Shown: positions 8,076 to 16,005 of the stretch, piece after piece
Layout: each line of letters opens with the position of its first letter
Numbering within the stretch: the stretch's first letter is position 1
Assembly (NCBI GenBank): GCA_947652735.1
Contig: CANTEG010000023.1
Span: 1-35,220 of the forward strand
DNA length: 35,220 bases
From: an uncultured Lachnospiraceae bacterium
GTDB lineage: Bacteria > Bacillota > Clostridia > Lachnospirales > Lachnospiraceae
Direction of reading: 5' to 3'
Notes under the pieces: generated by a model
Seen by the model: only the letters and a program-made list of their open reading frames with translations
The model's database searches: none
What the model was told of the DNA's origin: nothing
Made by a program: the position numbers and the translations under genes

Positions 8076-8981
8076 ATGAATAAGAGAATGAAGTTGAAGA
8101 TGAGCAATCTTCGTCTGAATCTTAAGAAGAATGTTTTTAATGAAAAGTACTTTGTGAGAAATACTATTGCAGCTTTAGTAGGAGTTTCTGCGATTGGATT
8201 GTCAGTGTGCGGTGTGAATGTCCTTAAGGATAGAAAGGATGTAAAAGCAAGCACTGTAGCGGTAGCTGAAGCTGAAGTAGAAGACACGATAGAAGATACA
8301 CTTACAATAAACACAATCAGCCTTATGAATCCGGCATCTGTTATGGACTTGAAAACAGCTATGGATGATGGGGCAAATATGGTGGTTGAGGCAAATGATT
8401 TTCAGGTTGTTGCAAAGGTTCAGGATGACTTTGGACTTCAAGGCACAGAGTTAGAGGTGACACCTTCCGCATCGACAACAGAGCTTCAGGTTTCTGAGCA
8501 GCCGACAACGGAGGCACCTACAACAGAAGCACCTACAACGGAGGCACCAACGACAGAGGCACCTACAACGGAACAGCCTCCATCACAGGAACCGCCTGCG
8601 CCAACAACAAGAGGAGCGTTTAACCTTACAGATTATGAAGTTCAGCTTATGGCATGTGTGCTTACCCTTGAGTGTGGTAACCAGTCATACGAGGGACAGC
8701 TTGCAGTTGCAAATCTGATACTTAACAGGCTGGAAACAGGCATATGGGGCAATACAATTGAAGGTGTGCTCTATGCACAGAACCAGTTCTCGGTTGTATA
8801 TACAGACAGCTTTGCACAGTGCATGGCGAATGGACCTCAGGAAAGTTGTGTGACGGCAGTTAGGGATGCTGCATCAGGAAACAACAACATAGGTTCCTAT
8901 CTCTCATACAGAGCTACATACAGTGTAGATACAAGTGCATATCCAAATAGTGCAATTATCGGAGACCACATATTCTTCTAA
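8076..8981 (+). CDS. SleB-family cell wall hydrolase with PTTEA-repeat linker
   Basis: The 301-residue exported protein has a basic N-terminus, a hydrophobic segment at about 28-50 (signal peptide or anchor), an acidic region, a linker of five PTTEA-type repeats (about residues 143-167), and a C-terminal Hydrolase_2 (SleB/CwlJ) domain from about 185. That domain shows ECGNQSYEGQLAVANLILNRL with the probable catalytic Glu199, then a shortened NNNIGSYLSYRA end. The family cleaves peptidoglycan glycan strands, in spores or vegetative wall. Vegetative use fits the strong sigma-A promoter and WalR-like boxes. The start at 8076 has GGTGGAGAG upstream. It is monocistronic, with a terminator following. 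Confidence 0.88.
   Translation: MNKRMKLKMSNLRLNLKKNVFNEKYFVRNTIAALVGVSAIGLSVCGVNVLKDRKDVKASTVAVAEAEVEDTIEDTLTINTISLMNPASVMDLKTAMDDGANMVVEANDFQVVAKVQDDFGLQGTELEVTPSASTTELQVSEQPTTEAPTTEAPTTEAPTTEAPTTEQPPSQEPPAPTTRGAFNLTDYEVQLMACVLTLECGNQSYEGQLAVANLILNRLETGIWGNTIEGVLYAQNQFSVVYTDSFAQCMANGPQESCVTAVRDAASGNNNIGSYLSYRATYSVDTSAYPNSAIIGDHIFF
8502..8576 (+). repeat. Tandem 15-bp coding repeats (PTTEA linker)
   Basis: Five near-identical 15-nt units, differing mainly at third positions, encode PTTEA x4 and PTTEQ. They are a wall-spanning linker and a site prone to copy-number change. Confidence 0.85.
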
Positions 8982-9003
8982 AAAAGATAAAATAACAAAT
9001 GTT

Positions 9004-9039
9004 AAAAAAACTGCTGTACGAAACATACAGCAGTTTTTT
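9004..9039. terminator. Intrinsic terminator after the wall hydrolase gene
   Basis: CTGCTGTA (9011-9018) pairs with TACAGCAG (9026-9033) across a 7-nt loop. Flanking A-run and T-run (9034-9039) make it potentially bidirectional. Confidence 0.85.
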
Positions 9040-9051
9040 ATTTGATTATGG

Positions 9052-9249
9052 AAGATGCTATTTTGCCAAGAAAGCCGATACGATAATAACGAAAACGCAC
9101 TCCCGCTCGATTCAGACGTAGCGGTACTAGAAATTATCAGTACAATGCATTTATGTAGAAATATATATTAACCTGACAATTTAAGTACCGACGTCTTCAA
9201 ACGGTTTTCTTATATTATCATATCGGCTTTCTTGGCAGAACAGCATCTT
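9052..9249. repeat. Imperfect 198-nt foldback element
   Basis: Outside the terminators, the 308-nt gap between the wall hydrolase gene and argG is filled by one long inverted repeat. Outer arms: AAGATGCT, mismatch, TT, then TGCCAAGAAAGCCGATA (from 9052 to about 9080) against the complement ending at 9249. Inner arms: CAGACGTAGCGGTACTAGAAATT (about 9113-9135) against 9178-9200. A loop of about 40 nt lies near 9137-9175. There is no ORF. It resembles a MITE or a stable structured RNA; I see no clear target-site duplication. Confidence 0.7.
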
Positions 9250-9251
9250 TA

Positions 9252-9284
9252 CAAAAAAAACTGCGGCGCTTTAACGCCGCAGGT
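9252..9284 (-). terminator. Intrinsic terminator of argG
   Basis: On the minus strand CTGCGGCG (9282-9275) pairs with CGCCGCAG (9268-9261) with a 6-nt loop, followed by eight T (9260-9253), 8 nt after the argG stop. Confidence 0.9.
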
Positions 9285-9289
9285 CTTTT

Positions 9290-10507
9290 TTACTTGCCGT
9301 CTCTTTGTGCATCAAGCATTCCGCGAACTTTCATGGAAAGTCCAAACAGATTGATGAAGCCTTCGGCATCCTTGTGGTCATACAAGTCACCTGTAGTGAA
9401 ACTTGCAAGCTCCTCTGAATAAAGTGAGTATGGAGATGTCGTACCTGCTTTTATGATGTTGCCCTTGTAAAGCTTAAATTTAACTTCTCCTGTAACACGT
9501 TCCTGCGTGCTCTCAATAAATGCCTGGAGTGCCTCACGGAGAGGGCAGAACCATTTCCCTTCATAAATCATATCAGCAAATTTGTCACCGATAAGCTTCT
9601 TAAACGCAAGAGTGTCTCTGTCGAGTATAAGCTCTTCAAGCTGTGTATGTGTCTCCATAAGTATTGTTCCGCCCGGAGTTTCATATACACCACGTGATTT
9701 CATGCCTACAACACGGTTTTCTACGATATCAATAATACCGACACCATGCTTTCCGCCGAGTCTGTTCAGCTCACGTATAATATCAGAAACTTTCATTTCC
9801 TTTCCGTTTACTGACTTTGGAACACCTTTTTCAAATGTCATTGTAACATATTCAGGCTCATCAGGTGCCTTGAGTGGGTGTGTACCAAGAACAAGGAGAT
9901 GATCCCAGTTTGGCTCCTCACCAGGGTTCTCAAGCTCAAGACCTTCATGGCTGATATGCCAAAGGTTTCTATCACGGCTGTATGAGGAAGATGCATCAAA
10001 CGGAAGGTCGATGCCATGTGCCTTACAGTATGCAATTTCGTCCTCACGTGACTGCATGGTCCATTCAGGCTGTCTCCATGTAGCGATAACCCTTAGGTCA
10101 GGAGCAAGAGCCTTTATATTTATCTCAAATCGTACCTGATCATTACCCTTTCCTGTTGCACCGTGGCAAATGGTAGTTGCACCTTCCTTGCGTGCAATTT
10201 CAACAAGCTTCTTGGCAATAAGTGGCCTGGCATATGATGTACCGAGAAGATATTTATTTTCGTAAACGGAACCTGCCTGAACGCCCGGAACAATATATTC
10301 ATCACAGAATTCATCAACTACATCTAATACGTAGAGCTTTTCCGCACCTGAATATTTTGCTCTTTCCTCCAAGCCGTCAAGCTCGCTTTCTTGTCCCACG
10401 TCAATACATACACATACAACATCAAAGTCGTAAGTTTCCTTCAGCCATGGAATGATAGCAGTAGTATCAAGACCGCCGGAATATGCAAGAATTACTTTTT
10501 CTTTCAT
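9290..10507 (-). CDS. argG: Argininosuccinate synthase
   Basis: ArgG joins citrulline and aspartate with ATP to make argininosuccinate, the penultimate step of arginine synthesis. The 405-residue length is typical. The N-terminal ATP-binding motif AYSGGLDTT is at residues 8-16, with further family blocks CHGATGKGNDQVRFE, SSYSRDRNLWHISHEG and GGKHGVGIIDIVENRVVGMKSRGVYETPGG. AAGGAGG lies about 10 nt before the start at 10507. It is transcribed alone, divergently from argCJB, across a shared control region. No argH is in the window, so the final step is encoded elsewhere. Confidence 0.98.
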   Translation of the reverse strand: MKEKVILAYSGGLDTTAIIPWLKETYDFDVVCVCIDVGQESELDGLEERAKYSGAEKLYVLDVVDEFCDEYIVPGVQAGSVYENKYLLGTSYARPLIAKKLVEIARKEGATTICHGATGKGNDQVRFEINIKALAPDLRVIATWRQPEWTMQSREDEIAYCKAHGIDLPFDASSSYSRDRNLWHISHEGLELENPGEEPNWDHLLVLGTHPLKAPDEPEYVTMTFEKGVPKSVNGKEMKVSDIIRELNRLGGKHGVGIIDIVENRVVGMKSRGVYETPGGTILMETHTQLEELILDRDTLAFKKLIGDKFADMIYEGKWFCPLREALQAFIESTQERVTGEVKFKLYKGNIIKAGTTSPYSLYSEELASFTTGDLYDHKDAEGFINLFGLSMKVRGMLDAQRDGK

Positions 10508-10539
10508 TACATTTTATCCTCCTTAAAAAACATAGGTTA

Positions 10540-10568
10540 AGTATAAACCTTAATGTTCGAATATGCAA
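10540..10568 (-). promoter_or_regulatory. Sigma-A promoter of argG
   Basis: Minus strand: -35 TTGCAT (10568-10563), 17-nt spacer, -10 TATACT (10545-10540). A 5-bp inverted repeat, AGGTT and AACCT (10534-10550), brackets the -10 and could be an operator. Confidence 0.65.
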
Positions 10569-10579
10569 GAGGATTTCAA

Positions 10580-10665
10580 AATATATGCATAAAAACGTGA
10601 ATAATATACAAAAAAATGAATAAAATAGAAAAAATATACATAAAAAGTAAAGATAGTATTGCATA
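10580..10665. promoter_or_regulatory. ARG-box-like operator region between argG and argC
   Basis: AT-rich half-sites of the TGNATWWWW type occur at 10586 (TGCATAAAA), 10598 (TGAATAATA), 10617 (TGAATAAAA), 10637 (TACATAAAA) and 10660 (TGCATATTT). From 10598 on the steps are 19, 20 and 23 nt, close to the 20-21 nt period of adjacent ArgR boxes. The last overlaps the argC -35. The 10598 site continues to ATACA, one base short of a full box. ArgR binding is inferred. Confidence 0.4.
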
Positions 10666-10687
10666 TTTTAAATGTCGGTTGTATAAT
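10659..10687 (+). promoter_or_regulatory. Sigma-A promoter of argCJB
   Basis: -35 TTGCAT (10659-10664), 17-nt spacer, perfect -10 TATAAT (10682-10687). The predicted transcript starts near 10694, leaving a leader of about 125 nt. Confidence 0.75.
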
Positions 10688-10699
10688 CGTGATAATTCA

Positions 10700-10799
10700 C
10701 TGATGTTCAACGAGATGTATCAAGTTTTCATAGAAAACTTGATATGTAGCATCAGCCCATTTGCTGAAAGCAAATTTGGAATGGGCTGATGTTCAACGA
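10700..10799 (+). promoter_or_regulatory. Structured argC leader with mutually exclusive hairpins
   Basis: Hairpin 1 is a perfect 12-bp stem with a 3-nt loop (10718-10729 with 10733-10744). Hairpin 2 pairs CATCAGCCCAT (10750-10760) with ATGGGCTGATG (10781-10791) around an inner TTTGCT/AGCAAA stem. The 14-mer CTGATGTTCAACGA occurs at both 10700-10713 and 10786-10799. CATCAG at 10750 can therefore pair either upstream (enclosing hairpin 1) or downstream (hairpin 2). There is no T-tract, so control of translation or RNA stability is more likely than simple termination. Confidence 0.5.
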
Positions 10800-10819
10800 A
10801 AAGAAAAGAGGAAAGTAGT

Positions 10820-11863
10820 ATGGTAAAAGTAGGAATAATAGGCTCGACAGGATATGCAGGTCAGGAGCTTGTGAGATTGCTTTTGGGACATGGAGATGCC
10901 TCCATAGAGTGGTATGGTTCAAGAAGCTACATAGATAAAAAATATTCTGATGTATATGGAAATATGTTTCAGATAGTCGACCAAAAATGTATGGATGATA
11001 ATATGGAGGAGCTTGCTGACAAGGTTGATGTTATTTTTACTGCTACACCACAAGGGCTTGCGGCATCACTGGTAAACGAAAATATTCTTTCAAAGGCAAA
11101 GCTGGTTGACCTTTCAGCGGATTTTCGTATCAAGGATGTTGCAACATATGAGGAGTGGTACAAAATTGAGCATAAGGCACCTGAGTTTTTAGAGGAAGCG
11201 GTTTACGGTCTTTGTGAGATAAACAGGGAAGCTATTAAGGGTGCCAGAATCATAGCAAATCCGGGATGCTATACGACATGCTCCATTTTGTCGTTGTATC
11301 CGCTTGTAAAGGAACGGCTGATTGATGTTAATTCCATTATTGTAGATGCAAAATCGGGAACCTCAGGGGCAGGCAGGGGAGCAAAGGTGGCAAATCTTTA
11401 CTGTGAGGTAAATGAGAGCATAAAAGCATACGGTGTTACGACACACAGACATACACCTGAGATAGAGGAGCAGCTTGGTTATGCATATGATGGAACACCG
11501 CTTACCATAAACTTTACACCGCATCTTGTACCGATGAACAGGGGTATACTTGTAACCGCATATGCAGGACTTACAAAGGATTGTTCTTATGAGGATTTAA
11601 AGGCGGTTTATGATAAATATTACGGAGCTGAAACTTTTGTCAGGGTTCTTGACAAGGGTGTATGTCCTGAGACAAGATGGGTTGAGGGAAGCAATTACGT
11701 TGATATTAATTTTGTTACAGACCCGAGAACAAATAGGATTGTTGTTATGGGTGCAATGGATAATCTTGTAAAGGGAGCGGCAGGGCAGGCAGTACAAAAC
11801 ATGAATCTGATTATGGGACTTGACGAGACTAAGGGGCTTATGATGCCACCGCTTTTCCCGTAG
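10820..11863 (+). CDS. argC: N-acetyl-gamma-glutamyl-phosphate reductase
   Basis: ArgC reduces N-acetylglutamyl-5-phosphate to the semialdehyde with NADPH, the third step of arginine synthesis. The protein has 347 residues. The N-terminal nucleotide-binding motif GIIGSTGYAGQEL starts at residue 4. The catalytic Cys150 lies in NPGCYTT, and SGTSGAGRGAK and the TTHRHTPEIEEQL block (catalytic His region) follow. A GAGGAAAG ribosome binding site precedes ATG 10820. It heads argC-argJ-argB, with argJ 16 nt downstream. Expression is probably governed by the divergent promoter region and the structured leader. Confidence 0.98.
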   Translation: MVKVGIIGSTGYAGQELVRLLLGHGDASIEWYGSRSYIDKKYSDVYGNMFQIVDQKCMDDNMEELADKVDVIFTATPQGLAASLVNENILSKAKLVDLSADFRIKDVATYEEWYKIEHKAPEFLEEAVYGLCEINREAIKGARIIANPGCYTTCSILSLYPLVKERLIDVNSIIVDAKSGTSGAGRGAKVANLYCEVNESIKAYGVTTHRHTPEIEEQLGYAYDGTPLTINFTPHLVPMNRGILVTAYAGLTKDCSYEDLKAVYDKYYGAETFVRVLDKGVCPETRWVEGSNYVDINFVTDPRTNRIVVMGAMDNLVKGAAGQAVQNMNLIMGLDETKGLMMPPLFP

Positions 11864-11879
11864 GATATAGGAGGAAAAT

Positions 11880-13106
11880 ATGAAGATGATAGATGGCGGA
11901 GTGACAGCTCCGAAAGGATATAAGGCAGCAGGAATACGGGCAGGAATTAAGGCAGGGAAAACGAATAAGGATATGGCAATGATATACTCGGAATGTCTTG
12001 CAAATACGGCAGGAACCTTTACGAGAAATATTGTAAAGGCTGCTCCTGTTTTGTGGGATAAAAAGGTTGTTGAGGAGCAAAAGGCGGCACAGGCTGTTAT
12101 CATAAACAGCGGAATTGCAAATGCCTGTACAGGTGACGGGGGCTATGAGGATGCAAAAAAGATGGCACAGCTTACCGCGGATGCCCTTAACATTAATCAG
12201 GAGCATGTGCTTGTTGCATCAACCGGTGTTATCGGATTCAGGCTTCCAATGGATGTTATTGCATCAGGTATTGATTCCCTTAAGGATGTGATAAGTGACA
12301 GCAGGCAGTCGGCAGACGATGCGGCAACAGCTATTTTGACAACGGATACCCACAAAAAGGAAATTGCACTTCAATTTGAAATTGGAGGCACCACCATAAC
12401 AATGGGAGGTATGTGTAAAGGCTCGGGCATGATTCATCCGAATATGGGAACGATGCTTGGATTTATTACAACTGACCTTGATATATCCCAGCCGCTGCTT
12501 GAAAAGGCACTGAAAGAGAATATTGAGGACACATTTAATATGGTGTCGGTGGACGGGGATACGTCAACAAACGATACTGTACTTATTATGGCAAATGGAC
12601 TTGCGGGAAATAAAAAAATTGATACGGAGGGTGCCAGCTATGAGGAATTTAAAAAGGCACTGAACGAGGTAAATACATTTCTTGCAAAACAAATAGCAGG
12701 AGACGGTGAAGGAGCAACCAGACTGTTTCAGGTAGATGTTAAGGGCGCTGCTGATACTGATACGGCAAAGATGCTTGCAAAATCTGTGGTGACCTCAAGC
12801 CTTACAAAATGTGCTATATATGGCAAAGACGCAAATTGGGGAAGAATCCTTTGTGCAATGGGTTATTCAGGTGCAAAGTTCGACCCAAACAAGGTTGACA
12901 TAATGATTGAGAGCGAAAAGGGCAACATTCAATTGGTAAGCAACGGTATGGCAACGGATTTTGATGAGGAACAGGCAACGGAAATACTTTCTCCTGAGGT
13001 TGTTACTGCGGTTGTTGATGTCAAGTCAGGGGATGGTAAGGCAACAGCATGGGGTTGCGATTTGACATATGATTATGTTAAGATAAATGCGGATTACAGG
13101 TCTTAA
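11880..13106 (+). CDS. argJ: Glutamate N-acetyltransferase / amino-acid acetyltransferase (ornithine acetyltransferase)
   Basis: ArgJ transfers acetyl from N-acetylornithine to glutamate, closing the cyclic pathway. Many forms also make N-acetylglutamate from acetyl-CoA. The 408-residue precursor autocleaves before the nucleophile Thr191 in KGSGMIHPNMGTMLGF into alpha and beta chains. Other family blocks are NSGIANACTGDGG, TGVIGFRLPMD, VDGDTSTNDT and DANWGRILCAMGYSG. An AGGAGG-type site precedes ATG 11880. With ArgJ present, no argA or argE is required; none is seen here. Whether it is bifunctional cannot be read from sequence alone. Confidence 0.97.
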   Translation: MKMIDGGVTAPKGYKAAGIRAGIKAGKTNKDMAMIYSECLANTAGTFTRNIVKAAPVLWDKKVVEEQKAAQAVIINSGIANACTGDGGYEDAKKMAQLTADALNINQEHVLVASTGVIGFRLPMDVIASGIDSLKDVISDSRQSADDAATAILTTDTHKKEIALQFEIGGTTITMGGMCKGSGMIHPNMGTMLGFITTDLDISQPLLEKALKENIEDTFNMVSVDGDTSTNDTVLIMANGLAGNKKIDTEGASYEEFKKALNEVNTFLAKQIAGDGEGATRLFQVDVKGAADTDTAKMLAKSVVTSSLTKCAIYGKDANWGRILCAMGYSGAKFDPNKVDIMIESEKGNIQLVSNGMATDFDEEQATEILSPEVVTAVVDVKSGDGKATAWGCDLTYDYVKINADYRS

Positions 13107-13148
13107 ATTTTCTTCCACATAAATTGGAAGTTTGGAAAGGATACGATT

Positions 13149-14039
13149 ATGGTTAATAATGATTCAATGGATTTGGTTCTGGCTAAGGCGCAAACGCTGA
13201 TAGAGGCCTTGCCATATATTCAGAAATTTAACGGAAAAAAAGTTGTTGTAAAGTATGGCGGAAGTGCCATGATAGATGAAAACCTAAAATATAACGTAAT
13301 CAGGGACGTTGCACTTTTGAAGCTGGTTGGTCTTAAGCCGATTATCGTACATGGTGGCGGCAAGGAAATCAGTGCATGGATGAATAAAATCGGCAAGGAT
13401 TCCGAATTTATAAACGGTCTTCGGGTAACTGACAGTGAGACCCTCGACGTGGCTGAGATGGTTTTGTCCAAGGTGAATAAAAGTCTTGTGGCAATGATGC
13501 AGAAGCTTGGACTTAAGGCTGTTGGTATAAGCGGAAAGGACGGCGGTATGCTCAAGGTGCGCAAAAAGCTCAGCGGAGGAAAGGATATTGGCTATGTGGG
13601 AGAGGTTGTTGCAGCGGATGTTTCCATTCTGGAAACGCTTATTGAAAATGACTTTATCCCTGTTATTGAGCCTATTGGAATTGGTGTGGATGATTTCCAC
13701 GGTTACAATATCAATGCTGACGATGCTGCCTGTGCAGTTGCAACTGCGTTAAATGCAGAGAAACTTGTATTTTTAACTGATATTGAGGGTGTGTTCGTTG
13801 ACCCTGAGGATAAATCAACATTGATTTCGGAGATGGATATCAATGAGGCACAGGAGTTTATCGACAAGGGAATTGTAGGCGGCGGTATGCTTCCAAAGCT
13901 TACAAACTGTATAGAGGCAATGAAAAACGGCGTGTCAAGGGTACATATGCTTGATGGACGTGTGGAACACTGTCTGCTGCTTGAGATATTTACTGAAAAG
14001 GGTATCGGAACAGCTATTATGAAGGAACCGTTATTGTAG
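13149..14039 (+). CDS. argB: Acetylglutamate kinase
   Basis: ArgB phosphorylates N-acetylglutamate, the second step and the usual arginine-controlled one in cyclic pathways. The 296 residues show VVKYGGSAM (residues about 32-40), [39 protein letters not shown] and GGGMLPKL. A helical N-terminal extension before the first strand is the feature that in characterised enzymes supports hexamer formation and arginine inhibition, so feedback control is likely. It starts 42 nt after argJ with GGAAAGG upstream. No argD, argF or carAB follows; the arginine cluster stops here. Confidence 0.97.
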   Translation: MVNNDSMDLVLAKAQTLIEALPYIQKFNGKKVVVKYGGSAMIDENLKYNVIRDVALLKLVGLKPIIVHGGGKEISAWMNKIGKDSEFINGLRVTDSETLDVAEMVLSKVNKSLVAMMQKLGLKAVGISGKDGGMLKVRKKLSGGKDIGYVGEVVAADVSILETLIENDFIPVIEPIGIGVDDFHGYNINADDAACAVATALNAEKLVFLTDIEGVFVDPEDKSTLISEMDINEAQEFIDKGIVGGGMLPKLTNCIEAMKNGVSRVHMLDGRVEHCLLLEIFTEKGIGTAIMKEPLL

Positions 14040-14102
14040 CCCAAAAAAGATACAAAAACTTTATGGGGAGCGATAGCCTCATTAAAAAAAAGGTAATTTG
14101 GG

Positions 14103-14162
14103 AATAAAACCTCGGTTATGACAAATAATACTTATATTATTTGCAAAACGGAGGTTTTTATT
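14103..14162 (+). promoter_or_regulatory. Hairpin sequestering the ribosome binding site of the DMT transporter gene
   Basis: AATAAAACCTC (14103-14113) pairs with GAGGTTTTTATT (14151-14162) with a single bulge. An inner stem pairs AAATAATA (14123-14130) with TATTATTT (14135-14142). The right arm contains most of the GGAGG site (14150-14154) for ATG 14163 and ends in a T-run. It could therefore be both the argB terminator and a translation switch. Confidence 0.5.
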
Positions 14163-14603
14163 ATGTGGGGACTTATTATTGCCCTGATATCGGGAACGCT
14201 TATGAGTATTCAGGGTGTATTTAATACAGGAGTTACAAAGCAGACATCAAACTGGCTTGCCACCTCATGGGTTGCTTTTTCGAGCTTTGTGGTAGCATTT
14301 ATTCTTTGGGCAGTATTTGAAAGAAATGATGCAAATATAATGTCGTTGTTTCAGGTAGATAACAAATATATGCTTACAGGTGGTGTAATCGGAGCATTTA
14401 TTACATGGACGGTTATAAGAAGCATGGCTGATTTAGGTCCTGCCAAGGCAGTGCTTTTAATTGTAATTGCGCAGCTTTTGGTTGCTTATATTATAGAGCT
14501 GATGGGGCTGTTCGGAGTGGAGAAGGTTTCTTTTGAGTGGAGTAAATTAATAGGAATTATAATTTCTATTGTGGGATTTATCATATTTAAGTGGGAAAAG
14601 TAG
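14163..14603 (+). CDS. Small DMT-superfamily transporter (DUF606/YdcZ type)
   Basis: The 146-residue integral membrane protein has about five hydrophobic helices and the DUF606 (YdcZ) look: GLIIALISGTLMSIQGVFNTGVTKQTSNWLATSWVAF at the N-terminus, then LGPAKAVLLIVIAQLLVAYIIELMGLF. Members are half-size drug/metabolite transporters that may act as dimers; the substrate is unknown. ATG 14163 is chosen for the GGAGG site; an in-frame ATG at 14118 lies inside the regulatory hairpin. It follows argB by about 120 nt and may be reached by read-through. Confidence 0.82.
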   Translation: MWGLIIALISGTLMSIQGVFNTGVTKQTSNWLATSWVAFSSFVVAFILWAVFERNDANIMSLFQVDNKYMLTGGVIGAFITWTVIRSMADLGPAKAVLLIVIAQLLVAYIIELMGLFGVEKVSFEWSKLIGIIISIVGFIIFKWEK

Positions 14604-14626
14604 AATACTATTATACTTTTTTACTA

Positions 14627-14655
14627 TTGTAATATTTTTCAAAGTTGGGTAAAAT
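14627..14655 (+). promoter_or_regulatory. Candidate promoter of the comEA-comEC array
   Basis: -35 TTGTAA (14627-14632), 17-nt spacer, -10 TAAAAT (14650-14655), about 60 nt before the comEA-like start. Confidence 0.45.
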
Positions 14656-14714
14656 GGTAATGTGTTTTGTTATGTGTTATGAAGTACTTGCAGGTGTATA
14701 AGGAGGTATTTCAT

Positions 14715-15287
14715 ATGCATAAAATTTTTGTATGTGCGTCGGTTGTTTTACTGATGACATTTTTGACAGCATGTGGCAGTGAAGGCACTGTGGTGACTTC
14801 TGTTGGGACGGATGGTATTGCTGTTGATGAGGAGATAATTACAACAGCTTCTTCGGAGAAGGACAGGCTGTTGGCGGTTTATGTTTGCGGAGCCGTTGCA
14901 AATCCAGGAGTTTATTATATGGAGCCTGGCTCAATAAAGCAGGATGCATTATATGCTGCGGGTGGATTTTCCAAGGATGCAGATGGGGAATATATTAATC
15001 TTGCCGAGGAGATTTCTTCAGGGGAAAAAATATATTTTCCAAGCAAAGATGAGACTGAATATTATTTAAACATTATGAAAGAGGAAGCATCAGGTCTTGT
15101 AAATATTAATACTGCTGATGAAGAAACATTGATGACACTGCCGGGTATCGGCAAGAGTAAGGCTAAGGCAATTGTAGAATACAGGGAAGAACACGGTGAC
15201 TACAAAAGCGTGGATGACATAAAACAAATAAGTGGAATCAAAGATGGCGTCTACAATAATATAAAGGATTATATATGTGTAGAGTAA
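14715..15287 (+). CDS. comEA: ComEA-like DNA-binding lipoprotein (SLBB plus helix-hairpin-helix)
   Basis: ComEA binds incoming double-stranded DNA at the cell surface for uptake through ComEC. This 190-residue protein has a signal with lipobox LTAC (Cys20), an SLBB domain at about 53-110 (VYVCGAVANPGVYYMEPGS) and a double helix-hairpin-helix domain at about 128-188 (VNINTADEETLMTLPGIGKSKAKAI). Many ComEA proteins use a transmembrane anchor; here the anchor appears to be lipid. The start at 14715 has an AGGAGG site; an in-frame upstream start at 14667 would bury the signal. The response regulator starts 9 nt after it. DNA binding is expected; active competence is not shown. Confidence 0.88.
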   Translation: MHKIFVCASVVLLMTFLTACGSEGTVVTSVGTDGIAVDEEIITTASSEKDRLLAVYVCGAVANPGVYYMEPGSIKQDALYAAGGFSKDADGEYINLAEEISSGEKIYFPSKDETEYYLNIMKEEASGLVNINTADEETLMTLPGIGKSKAKAIVEYREEHGDYKSVDDIKQISGIKDGVYNNIKDYICVE

Positions 15288-15296
15288 GGAGATAAC

Positions 15297-15983
15297 ATGA
15301 AAAAGGTTTTGGTAGTTGATGACGAAAAGTCAATCGTAAAGGGAATAAAATTCAGTCTCGAGCAGGATGATATGCAGGTAGATGTTGCATATGACGGGGA
15401 TGAAGGCTTTAATATGGCAAAGGAGAACAAGTATGACATTATTCTTCTTGATATTATGCTGCCTGGAATTACAGGCTTGGAAATATGTCAGATGATAAGA
15501 GAATTTTCAGATGTTCCTATCATTATGCTGACGGCAAAGGGAGATGATATGGATAAAATATTGGGGCTTGAGTATGGTGCTGATGATTACATTACGAAGC
15601 CATTTAATATTCTTGAAGTAAAGGCAAGAATAAAGGCTATTTTAAGAAGAAACACCAAAACTGCTAATGAGACTGCAAGCAGCAAAATAATAGAAGCAAA
15701 AGGGCTTAAAATTGATTGTGACAGCAGGCGGGTATACATAGATGAAAAGGAAGCAAACCTTACTGCAAAAGAATTTGATCTTGTGTATTTGTTGATTTCG
15801 AACCCTAACAAGGTTTATTCAAGAGAGCAGCTTTTAAAGACAATATGGGGGGCAGGTTATCCTGGGGATGCAAGAACAGTTGATGTTCATGTGAGACGGC
15901 TTAGGGAAAAAATTGAATCAACACCTGCAAATCCAAAATATATTCATACTAAGTGGGGAGTTGGATATTATTTCCAATCCTGA
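15297..15983 (+). CDS. OmpR-family response regulator, WalR/PhoP-like
   Basis: The 228-residue protein has a receiver domain with Asp9/Asp10, phospho-acceptor Asp52 (LLDIMLPG), Thr79 and Lys101. A winged-helix domain follows (about 130-227) with EFDLVYLLISNPNKVYSREQLL and the RTVDVHVRRLREKIE recognition region, ending in KWGVGYYF. These C-terminal features resemble WalR and PhoP, but that does not prove orthology. It sits 9 nt after comEA and 22 nt before the kinase. WalR-type repeats occur in this window ahead of the SleB-family gene. Confidence 0.93.
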   Translation: MKKVLVVDDEKSIVKGIKFSLEQDDMQVDVAYDGDEGFNMAKENKYDIILLDIMLPGITGLEICQMIREFSDVPIIMLTAKGDDMDKILGLEYGADDYITKPFNILEVKARIKAILRRNTKTANETASSKIIEAKGLKIDCDSRRVYIDEKEANLTAKEFDLVYLLISNPNKVYSREQLLKTIWGAGYPGDARTVDVHVRRLREKIESTPANPKYIHTKWGVGYYFQS

Positions 15984-16005
15984 CTCTTGAAACGAGGAAA
16001 CAACA

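Noticed and set aside
8502-8576. Regular short tandem repeats, possible CRISPR-like array
   Set aside because: They are contiguous 15-nt units in frame encoding a PTTEA linker, with no spacers.
10508-10819. T-box or known riboswitch between argG and argC
   Set aside because: No T-box TGGNACC core, specifier loop or known riboswitch pattern is recognisable; the hairpins do not match a known class.
11597-12103. 168-codon open frame on the minus strand opposite argC/argJ
   Set aside because: It is antisense to two clearly conserved genes, with no family resemblance and no supporting promoter.
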